Source of the DNA: Planctomycetota bacterium
Lineage (GTDB): Bacteria > Planctomycetota > UBA1135 > UBA2386
Assembly (NCBI GenBank): GCA_947455805.1
Contig: CANGSN010000167.1
Location: forward strand, 1 to 6,869
DNA length: 6,869 nt
Direction of reading: 5' to 3'
Shown: piece after piece, positions 1 to 6,720 of the stretch
Position numbering within the stretch: the first letter of the stretch is position 1
Layout: every line of letters begins with the position of its first letter
Made by a program: the position numbers and the translations under genes
The notes under the pieces: model-generated
The model's input: the letters and a program-made list of their open reading frames with translations, nothing else
What the model was told of the DNA's origin: nothing
The model's database searches: none

Positions 1-1339
1 ACCGGCGCGGTGCCGCCGACCACGTCGCGGCGGGCGAGCACGACCGGGGCGGCGAGTGCTTGCCGCAGGTCGGTGCGCAGCTGCGGCAGCAGCCGTCGCT
101 GTTCGTCCTGCGGCAGATCCTGCAGCTCGACGCCGAGCTCGACGGCGCGGTTGACGGCCTTGCCGACGACGCCGTGCGCGTCGCGGAACGGCACGCCGGC
201 GGCCACCAGCAGGTCGGCGAGGTCGGTCGCGTTCAGGTAGCCGCGTTCGGCCTCGGCGGCGCAGCGCTTGGTGTCGAACGTCGCGTGCCGCACCGCCAGG
301 GCGGTGACCAGCAGGCACGCTTCGGTCTCGGCGAGCAGCGGCAGCAGCGTCTCCTTGTCGGTCTGCAGGTCGCGGTTGTAGGCGAGCGGCAGGCCCTTCA
401 TGGTGCCGAGCAGCGCCAGCAGGCCGCCGTGCACGCGCGCGCACTTGCCGCGCACGAGCTCCATCGCGTCCGGGTTGCGCTTTTGCGGCATCAGGCTCGA
501 GCCGGTCGACACCGCGTCGCCGAAGGTCAGGAAGCGCGCCTCCTGCGTGGCGAAGAAGATGTAGTCCTCGCACAGCCGCGACAGCTGCGTCGTCGCCGAA
601 GCACAGACGAACGCCAGCTCGCTCAGGTGGTCGCGCGCGGCGGTGGCGTCGAGGCTGTTGTGCGACGGGCCGCCGCGGAAGCCGAGCTCGGCGGCGACGC
701 GTTCGCGGTCGATCGCCAGCACGGTGCCGGCGAGCGCCCCGCTGCCGAGCGGGCACTCGTCCATGCGCAGGCCGGCGGCGAGCAGGCGGTCGCGGTCGCG
801 CAGCAGCGCCTCGGCGTGCGCCAGCGCGTGGTGGCCGATGGTGATCGGCTGCGCCCGCTGCAGGTGCGTGTAGCCCGGCATCGGATCCGCGGCGTGCCGT
901 TCGGCCTGCTGCAGCAGCTCGCGGCAGACGGTGAGCAAGGCGGTGTCGATCGCGCCGATGCGCTCGCGCAGGTAGAGGCGCAGGTCGGTGGCGACCTGGT
1001 CGTTGCGCGAACGGCCGGTGTGGATGCGCTTGCCGAGGTCGCCGCAGCGCGCGACCAGCTCGCGTTCGACCAGGCTGTGCACGTCCTCGGCCGGATCGTT
1101 CGCCGGCACGCCGTGCGTGCGCCAGTGGCCTTCGAGGTCGGCGATCGCCGCGTGCACGCGGGCCAGTTCGTCGCCGGTGAACACGCCGGCGCGCTGCAGT
1201 GCCGCACTCCAGACGCGATTGACCCGCAGGTCGGCGAAGGCCAGCACGTGGTCGACGGGCAGGCTCTTCTGGAACGTGGCGAACAGCGCGTCCAGGCTGC
1301 CCTGGAAGCGCCCGCCCCACATCTGGCCCGCGGCTTCGC

Positions 1340-1343
<4 letters not shown>
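1..1343 (-). CDS. argH: Argininosuccinate lyase, 3' end cut by window edge
   Basis: Catalyses the last step of arginine synthesis, splitting argininosuccinate into arginine and fumarate; a cytosolic homotetramer of the fumarase/aspartase superfamily. My translation from 1343 stays open for 447 residues to the left edge. Visible motifs are MWGGRF near residue 8, HTGRSRNDQVATD (108-120), GYTHLQRAQP (157-166) with the family's catalytic His at 160, NSLDA (229-233), and the signature loop GSSLMPQKRNPD (281-292) with the catalytic serine at 282. The sequence stops in the C-terminal GGTAP region, so with a usual length near 460 probably only 10-15 residues are missing. The GTG at 1343 is preferred as start: it overlaps the argG stop in GTGA and has AGGGAG seven bases upstream. 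ATG at residue 8 is a weaker alternative. Coupled translation with argG is likely. Identity is essentially certain. Confidence 0.97.
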
Positions 1344-2551
<1,208 letters not shown>

Positions 2552-2621
2552 GGTCGGTTCGGGTTGCGGCGAACGGTCGTGCGGGCGGAGTGCGGTGTGG
2601 GTGGGAACGTGGCGGCGCGGA
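2552..2621 (-). other. argG leader, no clear signal
   Basis: These 70 GC-rich bases lie between the palindromic element and the argG start. I see no convincing -35/-10 pair, no Shine-Dalgarno sequence close to the ATG, no ARG-box-like palindrome and no reading frame with family resemblance. The strand is given as that of argG. Confidence 0.4.
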
Positions 2622-2625
2622 CGCT

Positions 2626-2659
2626 CAGAGGCTGAGAGAGAATCCTCTCGAAGCCTCTG
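2626..2659 (-). promoter_or_regulatory. Stem-loop 3, two-part hairpin upstream of argG
   Basis: The outer stem CAGAGGCT/AGCCTCTG is 8 bp (2659-2652 with 2633-2626). A symmetric 2x2 internal loop follows, then an inner stem GAGAG/CTCTC (2649-2645 with 2640-2636) closed by the loop GATT. Beyond one mismatch, three more pairs are possible outward (2661-2663 with 2622-2624). Its 3' arm is also perfectly complementary to 2709-2719 in the loop and stem base of stem-loop 1, so alternative folds are possible. Confidence 0.58.
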
Positions 2660-2660
2660 C

Positions 2661-2680
2661 GCGGCTGCGAATGCAGCCGC
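2661..2680 (-). promoter_or_regulatory. Stem-loop 2, central GC-rich hairpin
   Basis: GCGGCTGC and GCAGCCGC form a perfect 8-bp stem with a 4-base loop (ATTC on the minus strand). It occupies the middle of the palindromic element. No T-run follows, so termination is not supported. Its 3' end shares three bases with a possible extension of stem-loop 3. Confidence 0.6.
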
Positions 2681-2691
2681 CAAACATGATT

Positions 2692-2729
2692 CTGAGAGCC
2701 CGTAGCATGATTCTCTCTCGGGCTCTCAG
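2692..2729 (-). promoter_or_regulatory. Stem-loop 1, overlapping the argF stop codon
   Basis: A perfect 11-bp stem pairs 2729-2719 with 2702-2692 (CTGAGAGCCCG with CGGGCTCTCAG) around a 16-base loop. The TGA of argF is part of the 5' arm. No T-run follows the 3' arm, so it is not a standard intrinsic terminator. It could slow ribosomes at the argF end, act as a processing or 3'-stability structure, or simply be one arm of the palindromic element. Confidence 0.6.
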
Positions 2730-3694
2730 CGGATCAGCAGCGCGAGCACGGCCTTCTGCACGTGCAGGCGGTTCTCGGCGATGTCGTAGACGACGCTCTG
2801 CGGGCCATCCATGACCTCCTGCGTGACCTCCCAGCCGCGGTGGGCGGGCAGGCAGTGCATGAACAAGGCGCCCTGCTTGGCGCGCGCCATCATCTCCTCG
2901 TCGACCTGGTAGGCGGCGAAGATGCCGTTGCGCTCCTCGATCTCGTCCTCCTGGCCCATGCTGGCCCAGACGTCGGTGTAGATCGCGTCCGCACCGTCGG
3001 CGGCGGCGTCGGGGTCGTTGAGGATGGTGACCTCGGTGCCGGTCTCCTGCGCCACGCGCATCGCCTCGTTGACGACGCGCGCGTTCGGCTCGTAGCCCTC
3101 GGGCGAGCAGACCCGGATGTTGGTGCCGAGCTTGACCGCGGTGTGGATCAGCGCGTGGCAGGTGTTGTTGCCGTCGCCGACGTAGGTCAGCGTGCGGCCC
3201 TTCACCGAGCCCCACTTCTCGCTCAGCGTGAAGAAGTCGGACAGCGCCTGGCACGGGTGCACGAAGTCCGACAGGCCGTTGATCACCGGGATGCCGGTGT
3301 GCATGGCCAGCTCCTCGAGCACCTTGTGCTTGAAGGTGCGGGCGACGATGCCGTGCACCCAGCGCTCGAGGTTCTTCGCCACGTCCTTGACCGACTCGCG
3401 CGAGCCCAGGCGCGCGTCGCGGTGGTCCATGAACACGGCGCTGCCGCCGAGGTCCTGCATGCCGATGTCGAAGGTGAAGCGCGTGCGCAGCGAGTCCTTC
3501 TCGAAGATCATCGCCAAGCGCTTGTGGCGCAGCACGTCGGTGTGCACCGTGCGACCGGCCTTCAGCGTGCGGGCGACGGCGAACACGCGCTCGATGTCGC
3601 GCGTCGTCATCGCCGACGTGCACAACAGGTCCGGCACCGACAACGGCGACAGGTCGAGCTTCGGGGACGGGTCGAGCGGGGCGGGCTGGCTCAC
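2726..3694 (-). CDS. argF: Ornithine carbamoyltransferase
   Basis: Transfers the carbamoyl group of carbamoyl phosphate to ornithine, giving citrulline; cytosolic, typically a homotrimer. The 322-residue product begins with about 18 non-conserved, Pro/Leu-rich residues. The carbamoyl-phosphate domain then carries EKDSLRTR (65-72), in place of the usual STRTR, and HPCQALSD (146-153). The ornithine domain carries GDGNNT (173-178), DVWASMG (241-247) and HCLPAHRG (280-287). The DVWASMG and HCLPAHRG forms fit plain ornithine rather than N-acetyl- or N-succinylornithine transcarbamylase. The GTG at 3694 is chosen because it overlaps the argD stop in GTGA and has AAGGAG five bases upstream; a longer open frame reaching into argD is spurious. 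The final arginine codon and the stop lie in the inverted end of the palindromic element. Identity is very secure; the start is probable. Confidence 0.97.
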   Translation of the reverse strand: MSQPAPLDPSPKLDLSPLSVPDLLCTSAMTTRDIERVFAVARTLKAGRTVHTDVLRHKRLAMIFEKDSLRTRFTFDIGMQDLGGSAVFMDHRDARLGSRESVKDVAKNLERWVHGIVARTFKHKVLEELAMHTGIPVINGLSDFVHPCQALSDFFTLSEKWGSVKGRTLTYVGDGNNTCHALIHTAVKLGTNIRVCSPEGYEPNARVVNEAMRVAQETGTEVTILNDPDAAADGADAIYTDVWASMGQEDEIEERNGIFAAYQVDEEMMARAKQGALFMHCLPAHRGWEVTQEVMDGPQSVVYDIAENRLHVQKAVLALLIR

Positions 3695-4899
3695 GGCTTC
3701 TCCTTCTTCTCGTTCTTTTGTTCGGTCGGGGCGGTGGCGGGGAACGTGGCGAGCGTGGCTCGCAGCAGCTGCAGCGCCGTCTCGACCTGCGGGCCGGTGA
3801 CGACGTACGGCGGCACGATGCGCAGCACGTCGCCGGCGGTGCAGTTCACCAGCAGGCCGTTGTGGTGCAGTGCCTTCTGCACCAGGTCGGCGGAGTGGTG
3901 GAGCCGCAGGCCGAGCATCAAGCCGAGCCCGCGCACCTCGCGCACGATCGGGAAGTCGCGCTGCAGCTGTTCGAGGCCAGAGCGCAGCTGCGCGCCGCGC
4001 TCCTGCACCTGGCCGAGCAGGCCGCGTTCGACCTCGTCGAGGAACACCAGCGCGGCGCGGCAGACCAGCGGCCCGCCGGCGAACGTCGAGCCGTGCTCGC
4101 CCTTGTGGAAGGTGTCGGCGAACGCCTTGCTGGCGAGGCACGCGCCCATCGGCAGGCCGGCGGCGATCGGCTTCGCCAGCGTGACGACGTCGGGGATCAC
4201 GCCGGCGTGCTGGGCGGCGAGGAAGCGGCCGGTGCGGCCGCAGCCGCTCTGGATCTCGTCGTGCACCAGCAGCGTGCCGGTCTCGGTGCACAGCTCGCGC
4301 GCAGCGCGCAGGAACGGCGCCGACAGCACGCGGATGCCGCCTTCGCCCTGCACCGGCTCGATGATCAGCGCGGCCGGCTTCTCGCTGCGCAGCACGCGGG
4401 CCAGCGTCGCCGTGTCCTCCGGCGCCACCCAAGTGACGTGCTGCAGCGGCTGGAAGGGCTTCCGGTACTTCTCGTTCCACGTCAGCGACAAGGCGCCGAG
4501 CGAACGGCCGTGGAAGCCCTGTTCGAGCGCCACGAACGACGTGCGCTCGCCTTCGCCGCGGTTGTGCATCGCCCGGCGCGCGAGCTTCAGCGCGCACTCC
4601 ATCGCCTCGGTGCCCGAGTTGGTGAAGAACGCAGCACTCATGTCGGTGAGCGCGCACAGCCGCGTCGCCACCTGTTCGGTGTACGGGTGGCGGAACAGGT
4701 TGCTGAGGTGCACGACCTTGCCGACCTGGTCGCGCAGTGCTGCGGCGAGCTCCGCGTGGCCGTGGCCGAGCGCGCTGACGGCGATGCCGGCCAGGAAGTC
4801 GAGGAACTCGCGGCCGGTGCTGTCCTGCAGCACGGCGCCGTGGCCGCCGACGAACACTTCGTCGGCGCGGCCGTACGTCTTCATCACGCCTTCATCCAT
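3691..4899 (-). CDS. argD: Acetylornithine aminotransferase
   Basis: A class-III PLP aminotransferase that converts N-acetylglutamate semialdehyde and glutamate to N-acetylornithine and 2-oxoglutarate; in many bacteria it also serves in lysine synthesis. The 402-residue product has the family length. Visible motifs are the phosphate-binding SGTEAMECALKLAR (95-108), the ring-stacking region GFHGRSLGAL (128-137), EPVQGEGG (181-188), the cofactor aspartate in HDEIQSGCGRTG (213-224, Asp214), the Schiff-base lysine Lys243 in TLAKPIAAGLPMGA, and HGSTFAGGPLVC (269-280). The ATG at 4899 has GGAG seven bases upstream and overlaps the argB end by 8 bases; ATG at residue 6 would leave a small gap and is less likely. 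The C-terminus ends in a charged, lysine-rich tail of about 12 residues whose codons contain the argF ribosome binding site. The specific ArgD assignment rests on family resemblance plus operon context. Confidence 0.95.
   Translation of the reverse strand: MDEGVMKTYGRADEVFVGGHGAVLQDSTGREFLDFLAGIAVSALGHGHAELAAALRDQVGKVVHLSNLFRHPYTEQVATRLCALTDMSAAFFTNSGTEAMECALKLARRAMHNRGEGERTSFVALEQGFHGRSLGALSLTWNEKYRKPFQPLQHVTWVAPEDTATLARVLRSEKPAALIIEPVQGEGGIRVLSAPFLRAARELCTETGTLLVHDEIQSGCGRTGRFLAAQHAGVIPDVVTLAKPIAAGLPMGACLASKAFADTFHKGEHGSTFAGGPLVCRAALVFLDEVERGLLGQVQERGAQLRSGLEQLQRDFPIVREVRGLGLMLGLRLHHSADLVQKALHHNGLLVNCTAGDVLRIVPPYVVTGPQVETALQLLRATLATFPATAPTEQKNEKKEKP
3700..3705 (-). promoter_or_regulatory. 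Ribosome binding site of argF, inside the argD tail
   Basis: AAGGAG lies five bases upstream of the GTG at 3694. It is encoded within the last lysine/glutamate codons of argD, so the lysine-rich argD tail also serves as the argF initiation signal. It decides the GTG start. Confidence 0.75.
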
Positions 4900-5725
4900 G
4901 GTGGGTCTCCGTCGCCGTCCGGCTGGTGGTGAACGTGGTGCCGACGCTCTGGCGCAGCGCCGACAGCACGGCGTCGTGGGCCGCGCCCGGCGCGATCTTG
5001 ATCAGCGCCTGCGGGTTGTCGCGCAGCGCCATCAGCGCCGCGTCGAGCTTCGGCAGCATGCCGCCGCTGGCGACGCCGCTCTGCACGAGCTGCCGGCAGT
5101 CGGCCGGCGTCAGCACCGGCAGCCGCTGCTTCTGCGCGTCGAGCACCGCCGGCACGTCGGTCAGGAACAGCAACGCGTCGCAGCCGAACGCGCGGCACAG
5201 CGGCCCGGCGGCGTGGTCGGCGTTCAGGTTGAAGAACGGCTCGCCAGAGCACGCGCTGGTGCCGGTTGCGCTGCCCGGAGCCGTCGTCGCGATCACCGGC
5301 ACGTAGCCGCTCTGCAGCAGCGACTGCACCAGCTGCGGGCGCACGTGGTCGACGGTGCCGACGAAGCCGAGGTCGACCTGCGCATGCTCGAGCTTCTTCG
5401 CGGTGAACGTGCCGCCGTCGGCGCCGCTGATGCCGACCGCCGGCACGCCCGCCTGCTGCAGCGAGTGCACCAGCGTGCGGTTGACGAGGCCGCCGAGCAC
5501 CATCAGCACGACCTCGGCGGTCTTGGCATCGGTGATGCGCAGGCCGTCGTGGTAGCTCTCCGGCAGCTGCAGCGCGCGCGTCAGCTGGCGGATCTGGTTG
5601 CCGCCGCCGTGCACGACGACGAGTTCGTGGCCTTCGGCCTTCGCCTTCGCCAACGCCTTGCACAGGGCCGCGCGTGCTTGGGCTTCCTCGAGCTGCGCGC
5701 CGCCGATCTTGACCAGGATCCTCAC
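4892..5725 (-). CDS. argB: Acetylglutamate kinase
   Basis: Phosphorylates the gamma-carboxylate of N-acetylglutamate with ATP; a cytosolic amino-acid kinase family enzyme. In the 277-residue product, KIGG (6-9) and HGGGNQ (39-44) form the phosphate-binding loops, GLRITD (61-66) holds the substrate-binding arginine (Arg63), NLNADHAAG (167-174 region) is the substrate/catalytic stretch, FLTDVPAVLD (187-196) lies in the nucleotide domain, and GGMLPKLDAA (221-230) has the catalytic lysine at 226. It starts right at the first beta strand, so it lacks the N-terminal helix of arginine-inhibited family members. The loop before NLNAD is about eight residues longer than in family members I recall. The GTG at 5725 overlaps the argC stop in GTGA, with AAGGAG ten bases upstream; an open-frame extension to 5863 lies in argC and is spurious. 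It overlaps argD by 8 bases. Confidence 0.95.
   Translation of the reverse strand: MRILVKIGGAQLEEAQARAALCKALAKAKAEGHELVVVHGGGNQIRQLTRALQLPESYHDGLRITDAKTAEVVLMVLGGLVNRTLVHSLQQAGVPAVGISGADGGTFTAKKLEHAQVDLGFVGTVDHVRPQLVQSLLQSGYVPVIATTAPGSATGTSACSGEPFFNLNADHAAGPLCRAFGCDALLFLTDVPAVLDAQKQRLPVLTPADCRQLVQSGVASGGMLPKLDAALMALRDNPQALIKIAPGAAHDAVLSALRQSVGTTFTTSRTATETHHG
4907..4910 (-). promoter_or_regulatory. Ribosome binding site of argD
   Basis: GGAG lies seven bases upstream of the ATG at 4899, within the last codons of argB. It favours this start over the in-frame ATG five codons downstream. Confidence 0.55.
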
Positions 5726-6720
5726 GACAGTCCGTCTCCTTCGGGCAGGCCGAGCATCAGGTTCATGTTCTGCAGCGCCTGGCCGGCGGCGCCCTTCTGC
5801 AGGTTGTCGATCGCGGACGTCAGCACGACGAGTGGGCCACTCTGCGTCACCGCGATGTGGCACTGGTTGGTCTGCTGCACGCAGCGCAGCTCCGGCTGGC
5901 CCTGCGCGTAGACGCGCACGAACGGCTCGTGCGCGTAGGCCTCGGCGAGGCAGCTGCGCAGCGCCGCGGCGGCGTTGCCGCTCGCCGCGAGACCCGCCGC
6001 CGGCGTCACGTAGATCGTCGACAGCATGCCGCGGAACGCCGGCAGCAGGTGCGGCGTGAAGACGATGCGCGAGGTGCCCGCCTGCTGGTGGATCTCCGGC
6101 GTGTGGCGGTGGTTGCCGACCCCGTAGGCGAGGAAGTTCTCGTGCACGGCGCCGAAGTGCACGCGGTCGCTCGGCGCCTTGCCCGCACCCGACACGCCGC
6201 TCTTGCTGTCGGCGACGATCGGCGCCGCGGGATCGAGCAGGCCCTGCTGCAGCAGCGGCAGCAGCGGCAACAGGATCGACGTCGGGTAGCAGCCGGGGTT
6301 GGCGACCAGCTCGGCGTCCTGCACGGTGGTGCGCGCGTGCTCGGTCAGGCCGTAGACGGCGCGCGCCAGCAGTTCGGGGGCCGGGTGGGGGCTACCGTAG
6401 GTGCGCTGGTAGAGCGCCGGATCGCGCAGGCGGAAGTCGGCCGACAGGTCGACGACCTTCTTGCCGGCGGCGAGGGCTCTGCGCGCGATCTCGCTGGCGG
6501 CACCGTGCGGCGTGCACAGGAACACGCCGTCGACGGCCTGCAGGCGCGCGAGGTCGAGTGCGTCGATGGTCGGGTCGCCGGGGAACACCGGCGGCTCCGG
6601 CTGGGCGCCGGCGCGCGCCGTCATGACGACGGTGGCCCGCAGCCGCGGATGGCGCTGCAGGCACGACAGCAGTTCGCGCCCGGTGTAACCCGAGGCGCGG
6701 ACGATGGCGCAGGGCTTCAT
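5722..6720 (-). CDS. argC: N-acetyl-gamma-glutamyl-phosphate reductase
   Basis: Reduces N-acetylglutamyl phosphate to the semialdehyde with NADPH; a cytosolic dehydrogenase related to aspartate-semialdehyde dehydrogenase. The 332-residue product has an N-terminal Rossmann domain with VRASGYTGRELL (7-18), DLSADFRLRD (91-100), the catalytic cysteine at 144 in NPGCYPTS, SGVSGAGK (174-181), and the HRHTPEI motif (204-210) carrying the catalytic histidine. The usual loop is GASGYTG; here the first glycine is Arg8 (codon CGC), an unusual change at the cofactor site. The ATG at 6720 gives the normal family N-terminus and overlaps the argR stop in ATGA. No Shine-Dalgarno sequence is evident, so initiation probably depends on termination-reinitiation after argR. 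An upstream in-frame extension to 6822 lies within argR and is not homologous. Confidence 0.95.
   Translation of the reverse strand: MKPCAIVRASGYTGRELLSCLQRHPRLRATVVMTARAGAQPEPPVFPGDPTIDALDLARLQAVDGVFLCTPHGAASEIARRALAAGKKVVDLSADFRLRDPALYQRTYGSPHPAPELLARAVYGLTEHARTTVQDAELVANPGCYPTSILLPLLPLLQQGLLDPAAPIVADSKSGVSGAGKAPSDRVHFGAVHENFLAYGVGNHRHTPEIHQQAGTSRIVFTPHLLPAFRGMLSTIYVTPAAGLAASGNAAAALRSCLAEAYAHEPFVRVYAQGQPELRCVQQTNQCHIAVTQSGPLVVLTSAIDNLQKGAAGQALQNMNLMLGLPEGDGLS
5736..5741 (-). promoter_or_regulatory. Ribosome binding site of argB
   Basis: AAGGAG lies ten bases upstream of the GTG at 5725, in the Glu-Gly-Asp codons at the end of argC. The spacing is long but acceptable and supports the overlapping GTG start. 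Confidence 0.55.

Larger units (their letters stand above)
2622..2731. repeat. 110-bp composite palindromic element between argF and argG
   Basis: The ends are 23-base imperfect inverted repeats (2622-2644 and 2709-2731) with 20 matches by hand alignment, including the perfect 11-base block GAGAGAGAATC at the inner side of each. Each arm also folds on its own into a hairpin, and the two arm hairpins are diverged inverted copies of each other. A third hairpin sits between them. The last codon (CGC) and the TGA of argF lie inside the right end. The element is visibly less GC-rich than its surroundings. The layout resembles a small palindromic intergenic repeat or a very short MITE, but only a trivial GA flanks each side, so there is no convincing target-site duplication. 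No transposase is nearby. An RNA regulatory role is an alternative reading. Confidence 0.65.

Noticed and set aside
2552..2683. 44-residue N-terminal extension of ArgG
   Set aside because: It runs through the palindromic element, has no ArgG homology, and the normal N-terminus begins at the ATG at 2551.
2626..2729. Rho-independent terminator between argF and argG
   Set aside because: None of the three hairpins is followed by a T-run on the transcribed strand. Termination or attenuation here remains possible only by another mechanism.
2692..2745. TPP-riboswitch-like words CTGATCC and CTGAGAG
   Set aside because: The order and spacing are wrong for a THI box, CTGATCC is inside argF, and no thiamin gene is present.
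2726..4657. 643-residue minus-strand frame containing ArgF
   Set aside because: Only the last 322 residues match ArgF. The upstream part is an out-of-frame reading of argD, so this is not a fusion protein.
3718..4932. 404-residue plus-strand open frame
   Set aside because: Antisense shadow of argD.
2762..5911. 1049-residue open frame on the plus strand
   Set aside because: It lies antisense to argF, argD, argB and the end of argC, all with clear family motifs. Long antisense frames are expected in GC-rich genes with strong third-position bias, and its translation is low-complexity with no recognisable domain.
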